DNA from: Bacteroidales bacterium UBA4360
Lineage (GTDB): Bacteria; Bacteroidota; Bacteroidia; Bacteroidales; UBA932
NCBI GenBank assembly: GCA_002393945.1
Contig: DGSO01000023.1
Location: 52,637 to 116,636 of the forward strand
Length of the DNA: 64,000 bases
Reading direction: 5' to 3'
Shown: positions 16,656-24,273 of the stretch, piece by piece
Position numbering within the stretch: the first letter of the stretch is position 1
How the letters are laid out: every line of letters starts with the position of its first letter
Translations under genes and position numbers: made by a program
The notes under the pieces: generated by a model
What the model was told of the DNA's origin: nothing
The model's input: only the letters and a program-made list of their open reading frames with translations
The model's database searches: none

Positions 16656-16672
16656 ATCCCATAAAGAAGAAC

Positions 16673-16762
16673 TTACTTCTTCTTGTGGCGGTTCTTGCGC
16701 AAGCGTTTTTTACGCTTGTGCGTAGCCATTTTATGTCTTTTTCTCTTTTTACCGCTAGGCAT
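16673..16762 (-). CDS. 29-residue basic COX24/AURKAIP1-domain protein
   Basis: A very short, extremely basic peptide with 17 Lys/Arg of 29 residues: MPSGKKRKRHKMATHKRKKR, then LRKNRHKKK. This matches the bacterial version of the COX24/AURKAIP1 C-terminal domain (DUF1713) that is conserved in Bacteroidota and thought to be a small-subunit ribosomal protein. It follows HU by 21 bp and is closed by the hairpin at 16624-16655. Too short for ordinary gene calling, but the stop, start and conserved sequence are all clear. Confidence 0.88.
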   Translation of the reverse strand: MPSGKKRKRHKMATHKRKKRLRKNRHKKK

Positions 16763-16783
16763 AGCTGTTAATTATTTATTGAA

Positions 16784-17059
16784 TTATTTCTTTACTGCCT
16801 CCATGAAAGACTTCGCAGGCTTGAAAGCCGGAATGTCATGTGCAGGGATGGTCATAGTAGTTTTGCGGGTGATGTTGCGGGCCGCTTTCTGTGCGCGGTG
16901 CTTGATGATGAAACTGCCAAATCCACGGAGATAAACAGGTTCGCCGGCGATGAGGGAACCCTTGACTACGGTGGTGAACTCCTCCACTACGGAGAGGATT
17001 TGTGCTTTCTCAAGACCGGTGGTCTTTGCAATTTCGTTTACGATGTCTGCCTTTGTCAT
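16784..17059 (-). CDS. HU/IHF family DNA-binding protein
   Basis: Nucleoid protein of 91 residues. The family pattern is complete: helical dimer core (ADIVNEIAKTTGL, VVEEFTTVVKGSL), GFGSFIIKHRAQKAARN and the beta-arm with IPAHDIPAFKPAKSF. The arm carries proline in the expected intercalating region. Well-placed promoter upstream (17104-17134). It probably shares its transcript with the COX24-like gene. Confidence 0.95.
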   Translation of the reverse strand: MTKADIVNEIAKTTGLEKAQILSVVEEFTTVVKGSLIAGEPVYLRGFGSFIIKHRAQKAARNITRKTTMTIPAHDIPAFKPAKSFMEAVKK

Positions 17060-17103
17060 GATAATAAACTATTTAAAAATGTTTGCTCGGGGAAAAGCGA
17101 CCA

Positions 17104-17134
17104 CAAAATTAGACATAATTTTTGAAAATTCAAA
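17104..17134 (-). promoter_or_regulatory. sigma-ABfr promoter for the HU gene
   Basis: Minus-strand TTTG (17131-17134), 19 bp, then TAATTTTG (17104-17111): a full -33/-7 pair, with 44 bp of leader to the ATG at 17059. Confidence 0.65.
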
Positions 17135-17225
17135 TTGTTAGCACAAAAAACTGCCACCGGAGGGCATTTTTTGCCCTTGGCACGGAGATTGACAATATAT
17201 GTTGCCGGAATGAAAAACAGCGGAA

Positions 17226-17242
17226 ACTGACAATTTGGCAGT
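17226..17242. promoter_or_regulatory. possible operator upstream of lon
   Basis: Imperfect dyad ACTGACAATTTGGCAGT, 23 bp before the lon ATG, with a hairpin GGGCATTTTTTGCCC at 17163-17177. lon is a stress gene, so a regulator site is plausible, but the binding protein is unknown. Confidence 0.35.
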
Positions 17243-17265
17243 CTCCCTGACTAACTTGAACCGAT

Positions 17266-19674
17266 ATGAAAAATATATACAGTGAGTTTATGACCCCCCA
17301 AGGCGTTGAAGTAAACATAATGCCCGTTGTGGGCGAAGCACCTTCCATGAAGGTGGATATCAAAGACTTGCCGGAGACTCTCCCCATTCTCGCCCTGAGG
17401 AATGCGGTGATTTTCCCCGGAACCATTTTCCCCGTGACAATCGGCAGGGAGAAATCAGTCGCCCTTGTCAATGACGCAGAGAGCGGCGACGGCTGGATCG
17501 GCGCCATTCCCCAGCTGGACGTCACGGTGGAAGACCCCACTGGTGACGACCTCTGCCCCTTCGGCACGGCCTGCCGTGTGATGAAGACCCTGGAAATGCC
17601 CGACGGTTCGATGACCGCCATCCTCCAGGGAATGAAGCTCATCGAGCGCAGCACCATCGTCAGCACGGAGCCCTACATCCGCGCACAGGTCATATACAGG
17701 GAAGAGACCCTCGACACAAATCCCCAGAACGAGGCCGAAATCCGCGTCCTGGGCGAAAGCCTGAAGGAAAAGGCGGCGGCAATCGTGAAGTCCTCCTCCT
17801 TCGCCCCCAAGGAGGCTATCGGCGCACTCCAGTCGATAGACAATTTCCATTTCCTGGTGAATTTCATCGCCACCACAATCGAGGTGGAGAACTTCCAGGA
17901 GAGGTCCGCGCTGCTTCAGGTGACCGACATCCACGAAAGGGGCCTTGCCCTCCTCAAGGTGCTGGACACCCAGACCCAGCTCCTGCAGATCAAACAGGAA
18001 ATAAACCAGAAGGTCAAGAGCGACATCGACCAGCAGCAGAGGGAATACTACCTCAACAACCAGCTGCGCACCATCCAGGAAGAGCTTGGCATGGACGAAG
18101 GCGAGGAGATGGAGAAAATGCGCCGCCGGGCCGATGAGAAGAAATGGTCCAAGGAAGTGAGGGCCATCTTCGACAAGGAGATGAACCGCCTGGAGAAGTT
18201 CAATCCCACATCCCCGGACTACAGCATCCAGCTCACCTACCTCCAGTTCATGCTGGACCTCCCCTGGGGCGAAATGTCCGACGACAACCTGGACCTCGCC
18301 AACGCGCAGAAGGTCCTGGACGAAGACCACTTCGGCCTGGAGAACGTGAAGGAAAGGATAATCGAATATCTTGCCGTCCTTAAATTAAAAGGTAACATGC
18401 GCTCGCCTATCCTCTGCCTCTGGGGCCCTCCCGGAGTGGGCAAGACCTCCCTTGGAAAGAGCATCGCACGTGCCCTCGGGCGCAAGTACATCCGCATTTC
18501 CCTTGGCGGCATGCACGACGAGGCCGAAATCCGCGGCCACCGCAAAACCTACGTGGGAGCACTCCCCGGCCGAATCCTGAGCGGCATCCAGCGTGCCGGC
18601 ACCTCCAACCCCGTCATAGTCCTCGACGAGGTAGACAAGCTCAGTGCCGATTTCAAGGGCGACCCTTCCAGCGCCCTCCTGGAGGCCCTGGACCCGGAGC
18701 AGAACTCCACCTTCCATGACAACTACCTGGACGTGGACTACGACCTTTCAAACGTCCTGTTCATAACTACCGCAAACGTCACCTCAACCATCCAGAGCGC
18801 CCTCAAGGACAGGATGGAGATGATAAACGTTTCCGGATACCTTGCAGAGGAGAAGCTCCAGATAGCGCACAACTACCTGCTTCCCAAGCAGCTCACGGAG
18901 CACGGCCTCAGAGAGGACGAGCTCACCATCACGGACGCCGCTCTGGAGGGCATCATCGACAAATACACCCATGAATCCGGCGTGCGCGGACTGGAAAAGC
19001 AGATCGCAAAGATTGCCCGCGTGACGGCAAGGAAGATGGCGCTTGGGGAGGAGTTCCCCAGGACCATCGGCCCGGAGCACCTGAGGGAGTACCTTGGACT
19101 GCCCACCGCCTTCCACGACAACATTGAAGGAAATGAAGGTGTGGGCGTTGTCACCGGCCTCGCATGGACGGAAATGGGCGGCGAGATCCTCTTCGTGGAA
19201 AGCTCCGTCGCAAAGGGCAAAGGCGCCCTTTCCATGACGGGCAACCTGGGAGACGTGATGAAGGAAAGCGCCCAGATAGGCTGGCAGTATATCAAGGCGC
19301 ATCCGGAGATGGCCGGAATGACCACCGACCAGTTCATGGAGAAGGACATCCACGTGCACGTTCCGGAAGGCGCAGTGCCCAAGGACGGCCCGTCGGCAGG
19401 TATCACGATGGTTGTGTCGATGGTGTCGGCACTGAAGGGAAAGGCGCCCAAGAAAGGCGTCGCCATGACCGGAGAAATGACCCTCCGCGGCCGTGTGCTC
19501 CCCGTTGGCGGCATCAAGGAAAAGATCCTCGCAGCCAAGCGTGCAGGCGTCCAGACTATAGTAATTTCGGAAGAAAACCGAAAAGATGTCGAAGATATCA
19601 AGGAAATTTACGTAAAAGGTCTTATCTTTGTCTATGTTAAAACAATAGACGACGTACTGAACTTTGTTCTGTAA
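17266..19674 (+). CDS. lon: ATP-dependent protease La (Lon)
   Basis: AAA+ serine-lysine protease that degrades damaged and regulatory proteins. 802 residues: N-terminal LAN domain, coiled region, AAA+ module with Walker A GPPGVGKT near residue 387 and Walker B VIVLDEVDK, and C-terminal protease domain with catalytic serine in PKDGPSAG (about 710) and lysine in GGIKEK (about 752). Complete. The leader holds the dyad at 17226-17242. Confidence 0.97.
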   Translation: MKNIYSEFMTPQGVEVNIMPVVGEAPSMKVDIKDLPETLPILALRNAVIFPGTIFPVTIGREKSVALVNDAESGDGWIGAIPQLDVTVEDPTGDDLCPFGTACRVMKTLEMPDGSMTAILQGMKLIERSTIVSTEPYIRAQVIYREETLDTNPQNEAEIRVLGESLKEKAAAIVKSSSFAPKEAIGALQSIDNFHFLVNFIATTIEVENFQERSALLQVTDIHERGLALLKVLDTQTQLLQIKQEINQKVKSDIDQQQREYYLNNQLRTIQEELGMDEGEEMEKMRRRADEKKWSKEVRAIFDKEMNRLEKFNPTSPDYSIQLTYLQFMLDLPWGEMSDDNLDLANAQKVLDEDHFGLENVKERIIEYLAVLKLKGNMRSPILCLWGPPGVGKTSLGKSIARALGRKYIRISLGGMHDEAEIRGHRKTYVGALPGRILSGIQRAGTSNPVIVLDEVDKLSADFKGDPSSALLEALDPEQNSTFHDNYLDVDYDLSNVLFITTANVTSTIQSALKDRMEMINVSGYLAEEKLQIAHNYLLPKQLTEHGLREDELTITDAALEGIIDKYTHESGVRGLEKQIAKIARVTARKMALGEEFPRTIGPEHLREYLGLPTAFHDNIEGNEGVGVVTGLAWTEMGGEILFVESSVAKGKGALSMTGNLGDVMKESAQIGWQYIKAHPEMAGMTTDQFMEKDIHVHVPEGAVPKDGPSAGITMVVSMVSALKGKAPKKGVAMTGEMTLRGRVLPVGGIKEKILAAKRAGVQTIVISEENRKDVEDIKEIYVKGLIFVYVKTIDDVLNFVL

Positions 19675-19677
19675 GTC

Positions 19678-19704
19678 TGTCATTCTGAGCATAGCGAAGA
19701 ATCT
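19678..19704. repeat. short dispersed repeat (CATTCTGAGC...GAAGAATCT type)
   Basis: GTCATTCTGAGC followed by ATAGCGAAGAATCT fills the lon-ung gap. It resembles the widespread CATT[CT]-GAGCGTAGCGA-GAATCT repeat also seen at 44075-44103 and inside dnaX. Confidence 0.5.
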
Positions 19705-19706
19705 AA

Positions 19707-20375
19707 ATGGAAGTACAGATCGAACAAAGCTGGAAAGAAGCGCTGCAGGGCGAATTTGAAAAACCCTATTTCGCACAGTTGGCGCGGTATCTCCACTCGG
19801 AAAAGGCAGCCGGGAAGGTAATATACCCGCCCGGACGCCTTATTTTCCGTGCATTCGAGCTCACTCCCCTGAGTGAAGTCAAGGTTGTGATTCTGGGGCA
19901 GGACCCCTATCACGGCCCGGGACAGGCCATGGGCCTGTCTTTTTCCGTTCCTGACGGGGTGCCTGCGCCGCCTTCCCTGAAGAACATCTTCAAGGAAATA
20001 GAGGACGACCTTGGCATAAGGATGAGCGGAGACACCAACCTTGAGCCCTGGGCACGCCAGGGGGTGCTTCTTCTGAACAGCGTCCTCACCGTGCAGGCAG
20101 GCCTTGCAGCATCCCACAGCAGGATTGGCTGGCAGGAATTCACGGATGCCGTCATCCGCTGCATTTCCGAAAGGTGCCGCGGCGTCGTGTTTCTCCTCTG
20201 GGGCCGATATGCCTGTGAGAAAGCCTCGCTCATCGACACTTCCAAACACGTAGTGCTCACGGCAGCCCACCCCTCCCCTCTTGCGCGCGGGGCGTTTTTC
20301 GGCTGCAAGCATTTTTCAATGACAAACAGCATCCTCGTCCGCGAGGGCAAAACACCCATAAACTGGCAGTTATGA
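19707..20375 (+). CDS. ung: uracil-DNA glycosylase, family 1
   Basis: Removes uracil from DNA (base excision repair). 222 residues. The water-activating block GQDPYHGPGQAMGLSFSVP is near residue 65, and the minor-groove loop reads HPSPLARGAFFG (family consensus HPSPLS), with catalytic His near 188. Overlaps coaD by 4 bp. Confidence 0.95.
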   Translation: MEVQIEQSWKEALQGEFEKPYFAQLARYLHSEKAAGKVIYPPGRLIFRAFELTPLSEVKVVILGQDPYHGPGQAMGLSFSVPDGVPAPPSLKNIFKEIEDDLGIRMSGDTNLEPWARQGVLLLNSVLTVQAGLAASHSRIGWQEFTDAVIRCISERCRGVVFLLWGRYACEKASLIDTSKHVVLTAAHPSPLARGAFFGCKHFSMTNSILVREGKTPINWQL

Positions 20376-20830
20376 AATCCACGGCACTGTTCCCGGGGTC
20401 CTTCGACCCTTTTACCGCAGGGCATCTGAATATACTCAGGAGAGCGCTCACCATGTTTGACAGCGTGGTGGTGGCAGTAGGCATCAACCAGGACAAGAAG
20501 GGCTTTTTCGACATGGAAAAACGCCTTTCCATCATCCGCCAGGCCACTTCGGACCTCACAGGCGTCTCCGTCATCCAGTATGACAACCTCACCATAGATA
20601 CCTGCCGTGCCCTTGGCATAAAGCACATCGTGCGCGGAGTGCGCAACATGATAGACTTTGAGACGGAGCGTTCCATTGCCGATGCAAACCGCCGCCTGGC
20701 CCCGGAGATCGAGACCATCATAATCCCTACGGCCCAGGAGTATGCGCATATCAGCTCATCGGCAGTGAGGGACATCCTGAGACATGGCGGAGACTACTCC
20801 GCATTCATACCGGAAGGAGTACAACTATGA
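20372..20830 (+). CDS. coaD: phosphopantetheine adenylyltransferase
   Basis: Fourth step of CoA synthesis: 4'-phosphopantetheine + ATP to dephospho-CoA. 152 residues with the nucleotidyltransferase motif PGSFDPFTAGHL (TxGH) at residues 7-18 and ISSSAVRDI near residue 128. Overlaps ung before it and the thioredoxin gene after it by 4 bp each. Confidence 0.95.
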   Translation: MKSTALFPGSFDPFTAGHLNILRRALTMFDSVVVAVGINQDKKGFFDMEKRLSIIRQATSDLTGVSVIQYDNLTIDTCRALGIKHIVRGVRNMIDFETERSIADANRRLAPEIETIIIPTAQEYAHISSSAVRDILRHGGDYSAFIPEGVQL

Positions 20831-22272
20831 TAAAGAGAATTATAGCCGCGGCGCTATCGCTGGCAGTGTGCTGCAGCGTCAGGGCACAGGATTATCCCGA
20901 ACTCGGGGCCAAGCTGGAAGAGTATTTCGTAGCCCTTGCCGGCGAAAGCTACAAGGTGCAGAATGCCGAATGCGACTATCTCATAGAATCGGCCTCGGAC
21001 TCGCTTGTAAGGCAGTTCGTGACGCTGAAAATCTATGACCACTACCTCAACTCCAAGATAATGGGAGACGAGGCCGTGGCCGTGCATATCGTGGACAAAT
21101 GGCTGGCCAGCGGCAAGGTGAAGATGCACTCCGACGAAGACCTGAGAAACGCCAAACTCTATGCCGAATTCAACCGGAACTCCCTCCTGGGGCAGAAGGC
21201 GAAGACCGTGAGCCTCAAGAACGCCTCCGGCAAGAGCGTAAGGATACCGGCAAGCGGCTACTATAACGTACTCTACTTCTACGACACTTCCTGCAGCTCC
21301 TGCAGGGCAGAGACCGCCCGCCTCAAGAACTATCTCAGGGAGACCGACTACAACATAAAGGTGTGGGCCATTTACGTCGGGGCCGATGCCGATTCCTGGC
21401 AGTCCTACCGCAACGATTTTGACGGCGCAAACCATCTTTGGGACCCTAAGGCGGAAAGCGACTGGCAGCGCCTTTACGGAGTCCTGGGAACGCCCAGGAT
21501 GTTCCTGATAAACCCCGACGGGGAGATTATCGGCAGGAATCTTGACACGCCCGCACTGAAGGTTCTTCTTTCAAGGGAATTTACCGACGGGAAATACACC
21601 TACGGCGACGAGTCCCAGACCGCCCGCTTCTCCCAGATGTTCGCCGCCTATGGAGACACCCTCAAAGTCTCCCACATCATGGACGTTGCCGATTACCTTG
21701 CCGCCCGCACCTTCGGGGAAGGCAATGTAGACACATTCAAGCAGGTGGAGGGAGACCTCCTGTACTTCCTCTCCCAGCAGCGCACGGAAGTCTACAGGGA
21801 CGCGATAATCCCGCTTGTAAAGACCTATATTTCAGACAAAAGCATCTGGGACACCCCGGAAGACGAATCGCAGATACTCTCGCTGGGACAGTTCCTCACG
21901 GAGATGGTTAGCCGCACGCCTGCGGGGTCTGAGGTTCCGGACATCGAAATAAAGGGAACGCTCAGGAGAAAACCCTTCCCCATCTTCGTGAAAGGCACAA
22001 AGGAAGGCACTTTCTCCCTCCGCAAACTCAAAGGCAATCCCACCTATGTAGTGTTCTATTCGGCAGGATGCTCGTCGTGTCAGGAACTCCTTGCAAAGGT
22101 GGACGAGATTGTATCCGGTTCCAGAAAGGTCCGCGTCCTTCTCGTAGACATGGACTCTGCACTCTCTGAAGGCGACACCACCCTTCTCGACACCTTCGAC
22201 CTCTCATACATTCCTTTCGTCATTGAACTTGACAGGAAAGGCATAGTACAGCACCGCTACGTTCAGCTCTGA
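20827..22272 (+). CDS. exported protein with two thioredoxin-like domains
   Basis: 481 residues with a signal peptide (cleavage near SVRAQ). Two TlpA/thioredoxin-like domains each keep a CxxC: CSSC at residues 155-158 followed by a WAIYVGADADSW core, and CSSC at about 415-418. The region between them is helical and unassigned. It is probably a periplasmic thiol-disulfide protein, reductase or isomerase. Its placement behind coaD (4-bp overlap) appears to be operon convenience. Confidence 0.75.
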   Translation: MIKRIIAAALSLAVCCSVRAQDYPELGAKLEEYFVALAGESYKVQNAECDYLIESASDSLVRQFVTLKIYDHYLNSKIMGDEAVAVHIVDKWLASGKVKMHSDEDLRNAKLYAEFNRNSLLGQKAKTVSLKNASGKSVRIPASGYYNVLYFYDTSCSSCRAETARLKNYLRETDYNIKVWAIYVGADADSWQSYRNDFDGANHLWDPKAESDWQRLYGVLGTPRMFLINPDGEIIGRNLDTPALKVLLSREFTDGKYTYGDESQTARFSQMFAAYGDTLKVSHIMDVADYLAARTFGEGNVDTFKQVEGDLLYFLSQQRTEVYRDAIIPLVKTYISDKSIWDTPEDESQILSLGQFLTEMVSRTPAGSEVPDIEIKGTLRRKPFPIFVKGTKEGTFSLRKLKGNPTYVVFYSAGCSSCQELLAKVDEIVSGSRKVRVLLVDMDSALSEGDTTLLDTFDLSYIPFVIELDRKGIVQHRYVQL

Positions 22273-22274
22273 CC

Positions 22275-22508
22275 ATGACGCGCAGAAAGAAGCACATACC
22301 AGGAGTAGACCCCGAATACCTCGAAAAGCAGAAGCAGATGCTCCTGCGCAAGAACCGCCACGTCCTGTATTTCAACGACAGCGAACTTGCCGCCATTGAA
22401 GAGTACTGCTCCCGCTTCGGCGTCCACTCCCGCTCCTCCCTCATGCGCGAAGCCATCATGGAAAAGGTCCTCTCCGCATTGGAAGAGAACCACCCCACGT
22501 TATTCTGA
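22275..22508 (+). CDS. small ribbon-helix-helix-like protein
   Basis: 77 residues, highly basic N-terminus (MTRRKKHIPG) followed by a short strand HVLYFNDSELAAI and two helices (EEYCSRFG, SRSSLMREAIMEKVL), the layout of a MetJ/Arc-type ribbon-helix-helix. The predicted role is DNA binding. It follows the thioredoxin gene by 2 bp. No partner toxin or mobilisation gene is nearby. Confidence 0.6.
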   Translation: MTRRKKHIPGVDPEYLEKQKQMLLRKNRHVLYFNDSELAAIEEYCSRFGVHSRSSLMREAIMEKVLSALEENHPTLF

Positions 22509-22537
22509 CACCCCGCATTATTCCAATTATTTTTACT

Positions 22538-22545
22538 ATATTTGC
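22538..22545 (+). promoter_or_regulatory. -7 box upstream of tRNA-Gln
   Basis: TATATTTG matches TAnnTTTG. It precedes the GGGGG hairpin and tRNA-Gln, with 67 bp of leader. Confidence 0.45.
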
Positions 22546-22583
22546 ATTCCCAAAGGAATTCCGGCCTGCAGGCTGGGTGTTTG

Positions 22584-22600
22584 AGGGGGCAGAGCCCCCT
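22584..22600 (+). repeat. GGGGG/CCCCC hairpin module
   Basis: AGGGGGCAGAGCCCCCT, flanked by GGCTGGGTGTTTG and GTATTT. It is a copy of the end modules at 15002-15018 and 46228-46242. Confidence 0.65.
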
Positions 22601-22612
22601 GTATTTAGGTAT

Positions 22613-22683
22613 TGAGATGTGGTGTAATGGTAGCACTAGGGATTTTGGTTCCCTCAGTTAGAGTTCGAATCTCTACATCTCAA
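22613..22683 (+). tRNA. tRNA-Gln (anticodon TTG)
   Basis: Acceptor arms TGAGATG and CATCTCA pair over 7 bp. The anticodon stem AGGGA/TCCCT encloses TTTTGGT, giving anticodon TTG. T arm GAGTTCGAATCTC. The discriminator A is followed by genomic CA. The arms are complete, and the U1-A72 pair is as expected for Gln. Confidence 0.93.
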
Positions 22684-22692
22684 CATAGAATA

Positions 22693-22780
22693 ATTCCATC
22701 CTTGAAAATGGTCGTTTTCAAGGATGGAATGTCGTTTAGAGGGGGTGTCGTCCTTAAAAATGGCGTTTTTTAAGGACGGA
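22693..22780. repeat. two hairpins at 52-bp spacing (family variant E)
   Basis: First hairpin 22693-22730 has a perfect 16-bp stem, ATTCCATCCTTGAAAA/TTTTCAAGGATGGAAT, loop TGGTCG. Second 22749-22778, CGTCCTTAAAA/TTTTAAGGACG type stem, loop near TGGCG. Equivalent bases (CCTT) are at 22700 and 22752, exactly 52 bp apart. They close off tRNA-Gln and face the stop codon of the next minus-strand gene. Confidence 0.8.
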
Positions 22781-22785
22781 AACCG

Positions 22786-24219
22786 CTAAAGTTTCAGGGC
22801 TTCTGCCGTGGCGAGGTTTTCTTCAGCCTTGCTCACGTACGGAACGCCAACCTTGCGGCAGACTTCCTTGGTGAGGGTGTCGTTGGCTTCGTCAAACAGA
22901 ACGTAACGGGTGTTGCTGCGTTCGCTGCGGAGGGCGATGTCGTAGCCGGAGAGCACCTCGGCAAAGCCTTCCCAGTTCTGAGGGACTGCGCCATCCCAGA
23001 TGTAAATCTTGCCGAGATTCTCGATATAATTGACGCTGGCGCCTTCTGAGGGATCCTGGTTATAGAGGATTTCACCAAGGCCGCCGGTTTCCTGGTTGAT
23101 GGCGTAGATGAGAACCTTGTCAGTGCTCAGTACGGCCTTTGCCTTGGATGTGAAGTTCACGTAGTCGAGGTGCATGATCCATGCAGGAGTGCCCTGGTAG
23201 GAGATCTGATCGGCATCCTTGATGCCTACATAAGTGCGGCCAACGAAGGTACCGGCGGTGGTGTCGGCCTGGGCCACAAGGGCTGCGATTTCCTGACGGA
23301 TGCGCTCTATCTTGCGCTGGCGTTCACGTTCGATTTCGGTGAGGTTGAGGCCTTCCTTCCAGGTGTCTACAACGTCGTTTCCGGTGAAGGTACCGTCTAC
23401 ATAGCGGACGTCAACGGTAATCTGATAATGGAAGGTGCCTTCGTACTTGGAGGCGTCCGGATAGACAATCTTTCCGGTATAGAGCTGGTCTTCGTAGATG
23501 GAGCCGGGGGTGTCGGAATCTACCACGCCGCCGTCGAAGGGATTGACGCGGTGGATGGCAACGGGAGTGAAGATGCCCGCCGCATCACGCTTGGAGTCGA
23601 TATAATCGGTCTTGTTGAGCCATTTGCGCCAGAGGCCGTTTGCCTGGGGATAATACATTTCTCCATTGATATGGAGGCTGTCCACCTTTGAGATCTGGGC
23701 GCCGAAGTCCGATCCGGGAGCCCTTACGAGACCGTATGAGACACCGGGGACTCCCTTCTTGCGCATCGTGGTGTAGAATGAATCCTGGGAACGGTATGAA
23801 ATGCCCAGGAATTCGTCCGGGGCAACCGTGAAGCTGATGTTGGTGGGAACGGTATAGGTTTCACCCGCCACTTTAATCACTCCCCTTTCGAGGATGAGCT
23901 CGAATGCCATGGCATCTTTTTCGAGCGGGGCGACGAAAAGGAAACGGCCTTCCATGATTGCCACGTCACCGTTAGCGAGGGTCATGCGCACGGAGCCGTC
24001 GTCAATGATGTTGTCACGGAATATGCCGTTGATGATTTCGGGGCTGGAATCCTTGTTGACCTTGAGGTAGAGAGCACCTGCGCCTGCAGGGATATTCTTG
24101 TCTACTTCACCGGCAAAATAAATGTTCTTTCCATACTTTACTTTGCCATCCTTGGGTGCTGCAAAAGCGGCCTGTGACAGCGTGAGCATGGCAAGCAGGA
24201 TAAAACCGATTCTTTTCAT
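22786..24219 (-). CDS. exported MORN-like protein of unknown function
   Basis: 477 residues with a signal peptide (cut near AFAAP). Glycine/aromatic patches resemble MORN repeats: KNIYFAGEVDKNIPAGAGAL near residue 32 and GKIVYPDASKYEGTF near residue 240. A charged coiled-coil lies at about residues 298-318. I do not recognise a catalytic site. Function unknown; monocistronic. Confidence 0.6.
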   Translation of the reverse strand: MKRIGFILLAMLTLSQAAFAAPKDGKVKYGKNIYFAGEVDKNIPAGAGALYLKVNKDSSPEIINGIFRDNIIDDGSVRMTLANGDVAIMEGRFLFVAPLEKDAMAFELILERGVIKVAGETYTVPTNISFTVAPDEFLGISYRSQDSFYTTMRKKGVPGVSYGLVRAPGSDFGAQISKVDSLHINGEMYYPQANGLWRKWLNKTDYIDSKRDAAGIFTPVAIHRVNPFDGGVVDSDTPGSIYEDQLYTGKIVYPDASKYEGTFHYQITVDVRYVDGTFTGNDVVDTWKEGLNLTEIERERQRKIERIRQEIAALVAQADTTAGTFVGRTYVGIKDADQISYQGTPAWIMHLDYVNFTSKAKAVLSTDKVLIYAINQETGGLGEILYNQDPSEGASVNYIENLGKIYIWDGAVPQNWEGFAEVLSGYDIALRSERSNTRYVLFDEANDTLTKEVCRKVGVPYVSKAEENLATAEALKL

Positions 24220-24247
24220 AACAGTGTCTGAGGGTTAGTTATTTTGA

Positions 24248-24255
24248 CAAAAATA
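24248..24255 (-). promoter_or_regulatory. -7 box for the MORN-like gene
   Basis: Minus-strand TATTTTTG, 28 bp before the ATG at 24219. Confidence 0.45.
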
Positions 24256-24273
24256 CAATTTATTTTCTAATAT

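Noticed and set aside
17178..17196. sigma-54 promoter before lon (TGGCACG-N4-TTGA)
   Set aside because: The -24 half is good, but the -12 GC, nearly invariant in the class, reads GA. No activator site was seen.
17455..18330. 291-codon antisense frame in lon
   Set aside because: A shadow of a strong sense gene; rich in Val/Leu/His with no recognisable domain.
22275..22508. Antitoxin of a type II pair
   Set aside because: Although ribbon-helix-helix-like, no toxin-sized partner gene is adjacent; the next gene is a tRNA.
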